The translations under genes were made by a program, and so were the position numbers. A stretch of 64,000 nt of DNA from Firmicutes bacterium UBA5201 (lineage in GTDB: Bacteria > Bacillota > Clostridia > Peptostreptococcales > Acidaminobacteraceae), in contig DHVT01000028.1 in the NCBI GenBank assembly GCA_002412775.1, positions 138,749-202,748 of the forward strand, read 5' to 3'. Within the stretch, counting starts at the first letter, position 1. Each line of letters opens with the position of its first letter. Of the stretch, positions 42,041 through 51,115 are shown in pieces. The notes under the pieces were generated by a model. That model did not search any database. It was given only the letters and a program-made list of their open reading frames with translations, and had not been told where the DNA came from.

Positions 42041-42850
42041 TTAATTGGTTATATTTAATGGAACCATTGGCATGATGGTTTTTTCCTTATCAATGATTCT
42101 AAATGTCATTTCTTTTACAAGTCGCATATCACTATTTAAAAATCTCAGTTTATAAGTGCCGTTCGACAGATATCCGATTTCCTTATAGAAACTCATGTTT
42201 TTGATGGTGTCATTGTAAATATGTTTTTCAAACAATGTCAAGTAATCAATCATCGCCAGAGAATATGCTTTCCTGAGTGCATTGAGTTCCGATCTGATTG
42301 TGGACCATTTTTTATAATCCTCATAAACCGATGCATCGAGTTTTGAAAGTTCTTCAAGTCGATCTGCAATCAAATCAAAATGATATTGTTTGTTGAGTTC
42401 AGTATATGCGCTTTGCTTTGAGACCAATGCGTCTTTGACTTCGAAGAAATGGTTGATGATTCTGGTTTCTTTTACCAAACCTTCAGAAAAAGTAGGTTGT
42501 TTATTTGCGTAAACCCTGCTGAGGGCAGTACTTTTATCCATACTTGCCGCACCAGAATTAAGCCTCATCACAGAGACATTCAGCCCATCGCCCAGTTCAT
42601 TCCCAAAAGACAGTTGCCTGTCCACTTTCACAAGGGAAACCGAGAGTGGGTTATCGACAATTCTCGTGTTGTTGATATTCACGTTGATAAATATTAAATT
42701 GTCATTTGTGATGCTCTCACTCATAGGTTCACCGATGATGATCTGATCCGGTGCAATAGGTGAGGCATTTGAATTTTCAAATGCAAAGGCGGTATTTCCC
42801 ATTGTGAAAATCACCAAAGCCAATATGATTATAAGTCCTTTACGGAACAT
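42041..42850 (-). CDS. Unrecognised secreted protein inside the wal operon
   Basis: A 269-aa exported protein: signal peptide (RKGLIIILALVIFTMGNTAFA, cleavage near residue 24), then a region of short beta strands (about 40-120) and an alpha-helical stretch near 120-215. I do not recognise a family. It lies between walK and walH, where standard wal operons have nothing. The ATG at 42850 follows GGAGG; a longer frame would lie in the upstream gap. A perfect -10 box TATAAT (plus-strand 42903-42908) lies in the 102-bp gap before it, so it may also have its own promoter. Confidence 0.65.
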   Translation of the reverse strand: MFRKGLIIILALVIFTMGNTAFAFENSNASPIAPDQIIIGEPMSESITNDNLIFINVNINNTRIVDNPLSVSLVKVDRQLSFGNELGDGLNVSVMRLNSGAASMDKSTALSRVYANKQPTFSEGLVKETRIINHFFEVKDALVSKQSAYTELNKQYHFDLIADRLEELSKLDASVYEDYKKWSTIRSELNALRKAYSLAMIDYLTLFEKHIYNDTIKNMSFYKEIGYLSNGTYKLRFLNSDMRLVKEMTFRIIDKEKTIMPMVPLNITN

Positions 42851-42952
42851 GATGGTCCTCCAAAAATTGTTTTGATCGAAAACTGCATTCAATCTCTATA
42901 TCATTATACACAATATTTATTACAGAAGCATTACGCAGTATTTAAATCAAAA

Positions 42953-44722
42953 TTACACCTCATGAATTCCATAAGGTAAACTGATCGTCACCTTGGTGCC
43001 CACGCCATATTCCGAATCAATTCGGATATCGCCACCATGCGCCTCTGCGATCTCTTTGGCGATTGAGAGTCCGAGACCTGTTCCCCCGAGTTCTCTCGAT
43101 CTTGCCTTGTCCACGCGATAAAACCTTTCAAAAATTCGGTTCATGTCCTGATCCGGTATACCGATTCCACTGTCTGTCACCATCAGTTCAAAATGATCCT
43201 CATCTGAACCTTCTCTCAAATCTATGATGATCTGAGAATCCTCATTTGAGTATTTGATGCCGTTTGATAATATATTGAGCACCAACTGTTCGATTTTGTC
43301 ATAGTCGATCAATGCGTGAATTTTAACATCATTATAATGTTTCACCAGTTCCTGTCTCTTTTGATCCGCAGTTGCCTTGACTTTTAGGACACAAGTGTCA
43401 ATGAGTGAGTTGACTTCATATCTTTCGCGTTTTAGACGAACGGTATCCGAGTCAAAATTGCTGAGTTCAAGCAAATCACGCACCAATCTTGCCATACGGT
43501 CCGCTTCGGTGTTGATGACTTCCAAAAATGTTCTTTGCAACTCCGGATCATCCACAGCACCATCCAAAATGGTTTCAGTATAACTCTTAATGCTGGTGAG
43601 AGGTGTCTTGAGTTCATGTGAGACATTCGCTACGAATTCTCTTCTCATGTTTTCAAGCCGCTCCTCTTCGGTAATGTCTTGGAGCACAAAAACGACGCCC
43701 ATTTTTTTCGACGATTCATCTAAAAATGGAGCGAAATTCACTTTCAGGATCAGCAAATTGTATGAAATGCTTTTTGATCCAATGCCATTGTTGAGTTTTC
43801 CGGAGCTGTAGATGGACAACAGATCACCAATGATGTCTTCGTTAAAGACACCGTCCGTAGTCAGCAATTTTCCCGCTTTCGGATTGCAGTGAATGATCTG
43901 TCCTTCAGCATTTATGGCTATCAGACCATCTTCCATGTAATTGATGATGGCTTCGAGTTTGCTTTTTTCACTGGATATTTCCGAAATGTATTTTTTGAGC
44001 TCTCCCGTAAGAAAGTTGAATGTCTTTGAAAGAGCACCAATCTCATCCTCCGATCGGACTTCAACTATTTGATTGAAATCCCCCTCGGCGAGTTTGGCAG
44101 CCTTAAGTGTGACTTCATTGATCGGATCCGTGATGCTCTTTGACAACAGGAATCCGATGATGATGGAAAGGACAAGACTCATCGCCACTGCTTGCAAGAT
44201 GATCATTCTGGCGCGGTTGAGCGTACCATATATGTCATTCAGGTCATATCGCAAATAAATCAGACCGATTTGCACACTTTTGCTATAAACCGGATATACC
44301 TTGTCTTTTGTTCGGACATTGCCTGAAAGTTCGAAATTCTTTTCCACCGTCTTTCCGATCAAACCTTCGACAACAAGTCCTGTATTGAGCACTTCAGATA
44401 CTGGCCGATCCACATTTTCAGTACTCGTAGCCAATATCTTCTGTGATTTTTGATCGATGATATAAATCTCTTCTCTAAGTCCGATGTCGGCATGTCGTTC
44501 GATGGATTCCTGAACAAGTCCTCTGACCGCTCCCAAATCATCACTTTCAATTTTAGAAAGCTCAGACATCATAATCTGAGCTATATCATCCAAACGGTTG
44601 GATACGACATTGAGATTGTAATCTTCAAAAGATCTGACAATGAACACACCAGCCAAAAGCATCGCAATAAATACGAGCAAAAAATATATAATTGTAAATC
44701 TCAGTCGTATGCTTCTAAACAT
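42953..44722 (-). CDS. walK: Sensor histidine kinase WalK
   Basis: A 589-aa kinase with two transmembrane helices (about 10-28 and 175-195) enclosing an external PAS-like domain, then HAMP (SKSITDPINEVTLKAAKLAEGD), a cytosolic PAS (NYMEDGLIAINAEGQIIHCNPKAG), HisKA with the acceptor His in ANVSHELKTPLTSIKSY, and the ATPase domain (NILSNGIKYSNE, VTDSGIGIPD, GGTGLGLSIAKEI). This is the WalK architecture. It senses the peptidoglycan state and phosphorylates WalR, encoded 11 bp upstream. Confidence 0.94.
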   Translation of the reverse strand: MFRSIRLRFTIIYFLLVFIAMLLAGVFIVRSFEDYNLNVVSNRLDDIAQIMMSELSKIESDDLGAVRGLVQESIERHADIGLREEIYIIDQKSQKILATSTENVDRPVSEVLNTGLVVEGLIGKTVEKNFELSGNVRTKDKVYPVYSKSVQIGLIYLRYDLNDIYGTLNRARMIILQAVAMSLVLSIIIGFLLSKSITDPINEVTLKAAKLAEGDFNQIVEVRSEDEIGALSKTFNFLTGELKKYISEISSEKSKLEAIINYMEDGLIAINAEGQIIHCNPKAGKLLTTDGVFNEDIIGDLLSIYSSGKLNNGIGSKSISYNLLILKVNFAPFLDESSKKMGVVFVLQDITEEERLENMRREFVANVSHELKTPLTSIKSYTETILDGAVDDPELQRTFLEVINTEADRMARLVRDLLELSNFDSDTVRLKRERYEVNSLIDTCVLKVKATADQKRQELVKHYNDVKIHALIDYDKIEQLVLNILSNGIKYSNEDSQIIIDLREGSDEDHFELMVTDSGIGIPDQDMNRIFERFYRVDKARSRELGGTGLGLSIAKEIAEAHGGDIRIDSEYGVGTKVTISLPYGIHEV

Positions 44723-44733
44723 TGTGCCTCCAA

Positions 44734-45435
44734 CTAACTTCTTTTGAAGTAATAGCCAACACCTCTTTTAGTCATGATATAAGTTGGATTGCTTGAATCT
44801 TGTTCCACTTTTTCTCTTAATCGTCTGACTGTGACATCAACGGTTCTGATGTCTCCAAAGTACTCATAGCCCCAAACGTCTTTCAAAAGCTGTTCTCTTG
44901 TGAATATCTGATTGGCTTGTGTCGCCAAAAATTTAAGCAATTCGAATTCCCTGAGTGTGAGTTCTATCACTTCACCGTCTTTGGTCACTTCATAACGGTC
45001 CAGATCAATGGTAAGGCTATTTGCGATTATAATGTGACCATTAGGGCCTTTTCCATCAGAATCGGAAATATCCACCCTACGGATATTGGCCTTGACTCGT
45101 GCAATGAGTTCCCTCATTCCAAAAGGTTTGGTGATGTAATCATCGGCACCCAGTTCAAATCCTAGCACTTTGTCCACTTCTTCCTCTTTGGCGGTAAGCA
45201 TGATGATCGGCATGCTGAAGCCCTCTCTGATTTTCCTGCATACCTGAAAACCATCAAGTTTTGGCAACATGACATCAAGCAGGACCAAGTCCGGCTGGAA
45301 CTGATATACTTTCTTTAAAGCCTCTTCACCATCAAACGCGGTTTCTATCTCATAACCTTCTTTAACCAAATTGAATTTGATGATATCCGATATTGGTTTC
45401 TCATCATCTACAACTAGAATTCTTTTACTCATCAT
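44734..45435 (-). CDS. walR: Response regulator WalR
   Basis: A 233-aa OmpR-family regulator: receiver domain (VVDDEKPI, PDLVLLDVMLPKLDGF, PIIMLTAK, ITKPF) and winged helix (LTLREFELLKFLATQANQIFTREQLLKDVWGYEYFGDIRTVDVTVRRLREK). WalR controls autolysins and is usually essential in Firmicutes. First gene of the wal operon proper; AGGAGG precedes two adjacent ATGs. An M23 peptidase gene, a plausible WalR target, lies just upstream. Confidence 0.94.
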   Translation of the reverse strand: MMSKRILVVDDEKPISDIIKFNLVKEGYEIETAFDGEEALKKVYQFQPDLVLLDVMLPKLDGFQVCRKIREGFSMPIIMLTAKEEEVDKVLGFELGADDYITKPFGMRELIARVKANIRRVDISDSDGKGPNGHIIIANSLTIDLDRYEVTKDGEVIELTLREFELLKFLATQANQIFTREQLLKDVWGYEYFGDIRTVDVTVRRLREKVEQDSSNPTYIMTKRGVGYYFKRS

Positions 45436-45490
45436 TTCGCCTCCTTTGTTAAGACGTTAGCATATATACTTATTCTATACGAAATAAAAT

Positions 45491-45517
45491 AAAAAAGCGA
45501 GTCATCGACTCGCTTTA
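45491..45517 (-). terminator. Terminator of the M23 peptidase gene
   Basis: GCGAGTC / GACTCGC stem (7 bp) with a short loop and T6 on the minus strand, directly after the stop codon. Confidence 0.85.
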
Positions 45518-45520
45518 TCG

Positions 45521-47098
45521 TTAAAATTTAACATAATTTCTTGGGTTTTGTGGAACACCGTTCTTTCTCACTTCGAAATGAAGGTGTGGTCCAGTACTGT
45601 AACCCGTATTTCCACTTGCGGCTATTACTTGTCCTTGGAATACTTTATCGCCTTTTTTAACGTTTAAAACGCTGTTGTGAGCATAAAGTGTGGATAGGTT
45701 GCCACCATGATCGATGATAATGTATCTTCCATAAGAACTTGAATATCCTGCAAATGTAACGACTCCACCATCCGCTGCTTTGACACTTGTTCCAACGTTT
45801 AAGCCGATGTCAATACCAGTATGCTGTCTTCCCCATCTCCATCCGAACTCTGAAGTGACGATGCCACGTGAAGTAGGATGTGCCAATGTGCCGGTACCGA
45901 TTCTCGGTGGAGGATCTTTGGTACCTTGATAAACGACTTTGGTCTGAGGTTCAGCAGTGATGTTTTCGGAAATTACAGATCTTCCGATTTCTCTTCCGTT
46001 ATGTCTGATCAGTTCCGCTTCTACAACACGTTCGCCGTATGCACCACCGACTTTTGTTTTTGTCTCTCCCTTATAAAGGGAATTTGTTGGCTCATATTCC
46101 ACTTCAAAAGCGATTTTATCGGAATAAGTCGCTTTTTCCACTGTTACAACGTTGATTAACGGTCTTGGAGTCACTAAACTGATTTCCATTCCGATTTGTA
46201 ATGTTTCCGCTTTGATATCAGGGTTTGCTGCTTCGAGATCATAAGGATTGACTCCATAATAATCGGCAATCACCCAATAGTTTTCACCTTTTTGAACCTT
46301 ATGGATCTTGATTTCCCTTGTTCCTTTTTTGATGTACTCCAGTGCCGTTTCGACAGTGTCATATTCTTCAAAGTCCATGATATCGATATACCCAGGGCTT
46401 ACTTTTACTTCTTCTTTGAAATAGACATCCAAAATCTCAACGTCGTCCTTCAAAGTAAACTGCGCTTTTAATGCTTCAAGCATTCTATTGGCTTCATTTT
46501 CAGTCTTGAAACTCGCCACCGGATTGTTGTTGACAAGCACCTGATGCACTTTTACCGATGCCATGCTCATCACTTTGATTTCAGGAATAGCAACTGTTCC
46601 AGCGGTTTCGACAACCACTTCGTTTACTAAGTCCTCAGCGGCTTCGGTTTCTAGTGCCTTTGTAGGAACACTCACCACATGGGTACTGGAAGTGTCGGTT
46701 CCGACCAAATCTGTAGGTGTCATGGCGTTGAAAGTGATAAAACCTAAAGCGGATACCATTACCACCGCACCAACACCACCTACTACCCATTTGTGCTTGA
46801 TCACAAACGGCTTTGCAGTGCCTAGTTTTGATTTCGCCTGTTCAGCGATTGTTTGAATAAAGTTGTCACCATTGCTATATTTTATGTTGTGATTTTTAGT
46901 TGATGTGATTTTTTTTGTGAGTTTGCTAACTCCAGATGTTGCTAAAAATAAAGGATACAATGACAAAGCGATTGCTTTGGCACCAAAATCAGCGATTTTT
47001 TCAATGCGCTCGACTTTCTCGTCTCCTTTGACATACACTTTACTGGTGGAACGTTTTACTATATGTTTTTGAGACGTCCCGTTTCTCTTTTTCCCCAT
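45521..47098 (-). CDS. Membrane-anchored M23 endopeptidase with LysM and G5 domains
   Basis: A 525-aa cell-wall hydrolase. A basic cytosolic N-terminus leads to a transmembrane helix near 105-127. A LysM domain lies at about 268-312 (VQKGENYWVIADYYGVNPYDLEAANPD), a G5 domain at about 315-395 (YSDKIAFEVEYEPTNSLYKGETKTKVGGAYGERVV), and an M23 peptidase at about 415-525 with the zinc ligands in HTGIDIGL and HLHFE. It cleaves peptidoglycan cross-bridges, probably DD-endopeptidase activity. An extended -10 (TGCTATAAT) lies upstream. Its position in front of walR fits control by WalR. Confidence 0.9.
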   Translation of the reverse strand: MGKKRNGTSQKHIVKRSTSKVYVKGDEKVERIEKIADFGAKAIALSLYPLFLATSGVSKLTKKITSTKNHNIKYSNGDNFIQTIAEQAKSKLGTAKPFVIKHKWVVGGVGAVVMVSALGFITFNAMTPTDLVGTDTSSTHVVSVPTKALETEAAEDLVNEVVVETAGTVAIPEIKVMSMASVKVHQVLVNNNPVASFKTENEANRMLEALKAQFTLKDDVEILDVYFKEEVKVSPGYIDIMDFEEYDTVETALEYIKKGTREIKIHKVQKGENYWVIADYYGVNPYDLEAANPDIKAETLQIGMEISLVTPRPLINVVTVEKATYSDKIAFEVEYEPTNSLYKGETKTKVGGAYGERVVEAELIRHNGREIGRSVISENITAEPQTKVVYQGTKDPPPRIGTGTLAHPTSRGIVTSEFGWRWGRQHTGIDIGLNVGTSVKAADGGVVTFAGYSSSYGRYIIIDHGGNLSTLYAHNSVLNVKKGDKVFQGQVIAASGNTGYSTGPHLHFEVRKNGVPQNPRNYVKF

Positions 47099-47397
47099 CC
47101 TATACTCCTTAATATTGGCCTTAATAATGGTTCACAGCAGTAGTCTGTATAAAATACCTTCTTAATTATAGCACAACTTTCGCAAGAGATAAATTATATT
47201 TTTTTTTTTGAGAAAGTTGACCCCATATTTATCAATATCTGATGCTTTCAAGAGTATTACAATACCACATGTTGTGCTTTTTTTGAATGTTTTTTTGTCT
47301 GTACATAGAATTATTAGAACACCTTATTAAAATACTGATACACCATTCATATTAATGTTATAATATTTCATATGACGATTATGAAAGAAGGAAAATC
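47099..47397. promoter_or_regulatory. Divergent intergenic region between the M23 and dnaD-like genes
   Basis: 299 bp of AT-rich DNA between divergent genes. The left side carries an extended -10 for the minus-strand gene (TGCTATAAT, plus-strand 47165-47173). The right side carries one for the plus-strand gene (TGTTATAAT, 47356-47364). A T9 tract lies near 47200. I see no structured RNA and no gene. Confidence 0.6.
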
Positions 47398-48399
47398 ATG
47401 GCATTTATTCAAAACGCGACGACTTTTGACCTCGGCGAACTCAATATAGAAAACATTTTCATCTCTGACTTCATGCCTTCCGCAAGTGGTACTTACGTCA
47501 AAGTATACCTTCTTGGCCTTATGTTCTCGAGATCTGAAAATGATGCCTATCGCTTTGACAACAAGAGTCTGGCAAATATGCTCGGTCTTCCGCTCCAGGA
47601 TGTTGTCGAGGCATGGAACTACTGGGAAAAACAGGGCATTATCAAAAAACACATTCACGGCGATGCCATGAATTTCGATGTGGAGTTCCTATCGCTCCGT
47701 GAACTGTACATCCTAAACAATTACACTTCCAAATCCGAGCCGACAGACCGCAAAAGCGATCCAAAAATCAAAAGCCATTACAAGACATTATGTGAACAAG
47801 TTGAAAAAATTGTGGGCCATCCTCTATCCTACACCGAATACAGGGATATAGGCGATTTTTACGATCACTACTATACAGATACCGCCATCATACTGAGGGC
47901 GTTTGAAATCAATTATAAGGAAAAGAACATCCGAAGTGTGAAAGCTGTCAAAGGTCTATTGAACCAATGGCTGTCTCAAAACTTGTCCACTCTGGAATCC
48001 ATAGAGCACCACATCAAAAGCAAAGATGAACGCAACATGATCTATAAGGAAGTCCTCCGAAATCTCGGATTGTCCTTCAGGATGGCCAATCAGGCAGAAA
48101 AGGAACTGATCGACAAGTGGTTGGACCAATATGAATTTGAACCCGAGTCCCTTTACCAGTTCATTATAGTCTTTTCAAAGAAAACTCTCAACATCAACAT
48201 GAATTATCTGGATAAAGTATTTGGCGATCTGCACAAGCAGGGCATCAAAACCGTAGACAATTACGAGAGCACCCAAGCAAATGACAAGCCGAAAGCACAG
48301 TCACAGTCTCAAGCCAAAAGGAACCGATTCACTATTGAAAAGGAACGTTCCTACTCGGAAGAGGAACTTGAGAATCTGCTGCTAAATAAGAAGAATTAG
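47398..48399 (+). CDS. DnaD-domain primosome protein
   Basis: A 333-aa replication protein. An N-terminal winged-helix region (SGTYVKVYLLGLMFSR, LANMLGLPLQDVVEAWNYWEKQGIIKKH) is followed by a DnaB_2/DnaD C-terminal repeat (GHPLSYTEYRDIGDFYDHYYTDTAIILRAFEINYKEKNIRSVKAVKGLLNQWL). DnaD and DnaB homologues help load the replicative helicase in Firmicutes. It is followed after 13 bp by a DnaC/DnaI-like ATPase, a helicase-loader pairing. AAGGAAAA precedes the ATG. Confidence 0.85.
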   Translation: MAFIQNATTFDLGELNIENIFISDFMPSASGTYVKVYLLGLMFSRSENDAYRFDNKSLANMLGLPLQDVVEAWNYWEKQGIIKKHIHGDAMNFDVEFLSLRELYILNNYTSKSEPTDRKSDPKIKSHYKTLCEQVEKIVGHPLSYTEYRDIGDFYDHYYTDTAIILRAFEINYKEKNIRSVKAVKGLLNQWLSQNLSTLESIEHHIKSKDERNMIYKEVLRNLGLSFRMANQAEKELIDKWLDQYEFEPESLYQFIIVFSKKTLNINMNYLDKVFGDLHKQGIKTVDNYESTQANDKPKAQSQSQAKRNRFTIEKERSYSEEELENLLLNKKN

Positions 48400-48412
48400 G
48401 AAAGGAGTCACG

Positions 48413-49399
48413 ATGTCTCAAAATGTCCAAAGTATAAAAGGAATCATGGATGAATACAAACAACAGCAGGATTTGAACCGACTGACTCTAAAGGAGAGGC
48501 GACTGGCGCTTTATGAACGGCTGCCCAAACTCGCTGAGATCGATCTTCAAATGAGCCAGATCGGTGCGGAGATTTCCAAGGCTATCTTGAAAAACCCCAA
48601 AAACACCGAAATCATGCTGATGGAACTCAAAAGCACACTCGATCAACTGAAGCGCAACAAAGCCATCCTACTCACAGACAACAACATTCCACTGGATGCG
48701 CTGGAACTTGAATATAAATGTAAAAAATGCAAAGACACAGGTTTTATGGAAGACAACAGAAGATGTTCTTGCTTCAATCAGAAATTGATCCACCGTGCAT
48801 ACGAAATGTCTAATATTGAGCGTCAACTCTCTCTTCAAAATTTTGACCATTTCAACCTGAGCATCTTCTCAGACCATAAAAATGCCAAAGAAGGCGCTTC
48901 ACAACGAGAAAACATGATGCAGATCCTATCCGAGGCAGAAGAGTTCGTCAAGCAGTTTCCGAGCGAAAAGAACTTGCTCTTTTTTGGTGCGAGCGGACTT
49001 GGAAAAACCTATCTATGCAACTGCATCGCCAAGTCGCTTTTGGACAGAGGCCACTCGGTCCTCTATCAGACACCATTCACAATCATCCAGTTGATTGAGA
49101 AAAAGACATTTACAGACAAGACCAACACATTTATTCAAATGGCCTATGAGCAACTCTTTAATGCCGATCTGCTCATTATTGACGATCTCGGCACAGAAAG
49201 CGCCAACACATTCACAATCAGTGAATTCTACAATATCATCAACACCAGAATCCTGAATGGCAAGAGCACAATCATCTCCACAAATATCAAACTTTCAGAA
49301 ATCAGCTCATTTTACAATGATCGTATCGATTCCCGCATCAAAGGACATTATCAACTGATGAAGTTCTTTGGACCGGATGTCCGTTGGGAGAGCAGGTAA
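48413..49399 (+). CDS. DnaC/DnaI-like helicase-loader ATPase
   Basis: A 328-aa AAA+ ATPase. The first 130 residues contain a Cys-rich segment (KCKKCKDTGFMEDNRRCSC), likely a zinc site for contact with the helicase or DnaD. The ATPase has Walker A in FFGASGLGKTYLCNC, Walker B in LLIIDDLGTE and a sensor region SGKSTIISTNIKLSEI. It resembles DnaI/DnaC helicase loaders. Its last three residues and stop codon (GAG AGC AGG TAA) are themselves a unit of the purine-rich repeat that continues for another 100 bp, so the C-terminus appears to have been set by the repeat. Confidence 0.85.
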   Translation: MSQNVQSIKGIMDEYKQQQDLNRLTLKERRLALYERLPKLAEIDLQMSQIGAEISKAILKNPKNTEIMLMELKSTLDQLKRNKAILLTDNNIPLDALELEYKCKKCKDTGFMEDNRRCSCFNQKLIHRAYEMSNIERQLSLQNFDHFNLSIFSDHKNAKEGASQRENMMQILSEAEEFVKQFPSEKNLLFFGASGLGKTYLCNCIAKSLLDRGHSVLYQTPFTIIQLIEKKTFTDKTNTFIQMAYEQLFNADLLIIDDLGTESANTFTISEFYNIINTRILNGKSTIISTNIKLSEISSFYNDRIDSRIKGHYQLMKFFGPDVRWESR

Positions 49400-49503
49400 G
49401 GCAGGGAGAGCAGGAGAAGAGCAGGAAAAGCAGGAAGAGCAGGAAGAGCAGGAGAAGAGCAGGTAAGGCAGGAAGTGCAGGAAGTGCAGGGAGTGCAGGA
49501 AAG
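49388..49503. repeat. Purine-rich minisatellite, left arm
   Basis: About 116 bp of degenerate 9-12 bp units of the form GAGCAGGAA / GTGCAGG / GAGAAGAGCAGG, almost free of T on the plus strand. It starts inside the last codons of the dnaC-like gene. A matching tract lies in reverse orientation at 49604-49740. Confidence 0.9.
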
Positions 49504-49547
49504 TCAAAATCTTTAGTGCTCGAATTACAAAAATGATTTTATAACAT

Positions 49548-49590
49548 AAAAATGGTCAATGCACATCACATGCATTGACCATTTATCTTT
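49548..49590. terminator. Terminator in the centre of the mirrored repeats
   Basis: AAATGGTCAATGCA / TGCATTGACCATTT, a perfect 14-bp stem with a 7-nt loop and A/T-rich flanks, exactly between the two repeat arms and between the convergent genes. Confidence 0.88.
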
Positions 49591-49603
49591 AATTAATTAG
49601 TTT

Positions 49604-49740
49604 CCAGGTTTTCCAGGTTTTCCAGGTTTTCCAGGTTTTCCAGGTTTTCCTGCCTTACCTGCACTCCCTGCACTCCCTGCTCTTTTCCTACACTCCCTGA
49701 TCTTCTCCCTGCTCTTCTCCCTGCTCTTCTCCCTGCTCTT
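49604..49740. repeat. Purine-rich minisatellite, right arm (reverse orientation)
   Basis: Two blocks. Five 9-bp copies of CCAGGTTTT start at 49604. They are followed by CTGCACTCC and CTTCTCCCTG-type units up to 49740. On the minus strand these read as G/A-rich units like those of the left arm; the motifs GTGCAGGGAGTGCAGG and GCAGGTAAGGCAGG occur in both. The tract ends exactly at the purA stop codon, so the two arms could pair as a large inverted repeat around the central hairpin. Confidence 0.9.
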
Positions 49741-51024
49741 CTAAAAAATGGTGTCTCTTACAATCGTCTCAGATCTCTTAGGACCAACTGAAACGATTTT
49801 AACTGGAACACCGACCAGTTCTTCTATGCGCTCCACATATCTTTTTGTGTTCTCCGGAAGAGATTCAAATGTGGTGCAAGCGGTGATGTCTTCCTTCCAT
49901 CCAGGGAACACTTCATAAATCGGTTCACATTTCGCAAGAACCGAGAGGCTTGCGGGGAAATTCGTCATGATCTTGTCGCCGTACTTGTAACCGGTACAGA
50001 TTTTGATTTCATCAAAACCACTGAGTACGTCCACAAGCATGAGAGCGATACAGGTCATACCATTCACTCGCTTGGAATAATTGATCATTACAGTGTCGAG
50101 CCATCCACACCTTCTAGGTCTTCCAGTTGTGGTGCCGAACTCGTTGCCGGCGATTCTGATGCGTTCTCCGATTTCATTGTCCAATTCAGTGACAAATGGT
50201 CCAAGTCCCACACGGGTTGTGTATGCCTTGGTGATGCCCACAACTTCTCCGATTTCATTGGGACCTATTCCGGAGCCAATTGTAAAACCACCTGAAGTCG
50301 GATGCGAACTGGTCACGTATGGATAAGTTCCATAATCGAGATCGAGAAGTGTGCCTTGAGCACCTTCAAGAAGAACTTTCTTGCCAGCTCGGAGTGCTTC
50401 ATAAACGATAACGGATGTGTCATCAACGAAAGGTCTGACTTGCTCAGCATATTTCTTGTATCGCGTGACCATCTCTTCTTCGTCCATGGCAGTTCCGCCA
50501 TATATCTTTTCTATGATTTCATTTTTCGCTTTGATTCTGCTTCTGAAGAGTGGTTCGAAAATTTCATCATCGACAAAATCGCAAATTCGGATGCCGCTTC
50601 TTTCAACTTTATCCATGTAGCAAGGACCGATTCCTTTTTTGGTGGTACCGATCATGTCAGCACCTCTTGCTTCTTCTGCCAATCGATCGATTTCCTTATG
50701 GTATGGAAATACCACATGGGCACGATCGGAAACTTTGATGGATGATGTTGCTATCCCTTTGCTTTCAAGTCCCTTGATTTCGTTTAAAAAACCCTCAGGG
50801 TCGAATACGACGCCATTTCCAATCACGTTGATTGTGTTTTCATTCAAAATACCTGATGGAATAAGATGGAGTGCATATTTTTGATCACCGACAACCACAG
50901 AGTGACCTGCATTGTTGCCCCCTTGGCCACGTACTACGACATCAGCCTCTTTTGACAAATAATCGATGACCTTTCCTTTGCCTTCATCTCCCCATTGTGC
51001 ACCTAATATTACAACTGTAGACAT
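49741..51024 (-). CDS. purA: Adenylosuccinate synthetase
   Basis: PurA makes adenylosuccinate from IMP, aspartate and GTP, the first step of AMP synthesis. The 427-aa protein is full length. It begins with VVILGAQWGDEGKGKVIDYLS (the GTP-binding GDEGKGK). Further motifs are GNNAGHSVVV, DRAHVVFPYHKEID, GTTKKGIGPCY, EGAQGTLLDLDYGTYPYVTSSHPTSGG, and GRPRRCGWLDTV. Good promoter upstream (separate entry). Its TAG stop abuts a purine-rich repeat; in the same frame the repeat stays open for another 47 codons (to a TAA at 49597-49599). Confidence 0.97.
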   Translation of the reverse strand: MSTVVILGAQWGDEGKGKVIDYLSKEADVVVRGQGGNNAGHSVVVGDQKYALHLIPSGILNENTINVIGNGVVFDPEGFLNEIKGLESKGIATSSIKVSDRAHVVFPYHKEIDRLAEEARGADMIGTTKKGIGPCYMDKVERSGIRICDFVDDEIFEPLFRSRIKAKNEIIEKIYGGTAMDEEEMVTRYKKYAEQVRPFVDDTSVIVYEALRAGKKVLLEGAQGTLLDLDYGTYPYVTSSHPTSGGFTIGSGIGPNEIGEVVGITKAYTTRVGLGPFVTELDNEIGERIRIAGNEFGTTTGRPRRCGWLDTVMINYSKRVNGMTCIALMLVDVLSGFDEIKICTGYKYGDKIMTNFPASLSVLAKCEPIYEVFPGWKEDITACTTFESLPENTKRYVERIEELVGVPVKIVSVGPKRSETIVRDTIF

Positions 51025-51081
51025 AAACTCACCTCACTATAAAATCATTGCATCTGCAATTACACGCATAAATCCACTGTC

Positions 51082-51110
51082 ATATTAACAGACCATAGGG
51101 TTAAAGTCAA
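51082..51110 (-). promoter_or_regulatory. purA promoter
   Basis: On the minus strand TTGACT, 17 bp, TAATAT. No purine riboswitch or obvious operator is seen between it and the gene. Confidence 0.75.
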
Positions 51111-51115
51111 CAAAA

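Noticed and set aside
49388..49740. CRISPR array interpretation of the repeats
   Set aside because: Units are only 9-12 bp and degenerate, no spacers of constant length separate them, and no cas genes are present.
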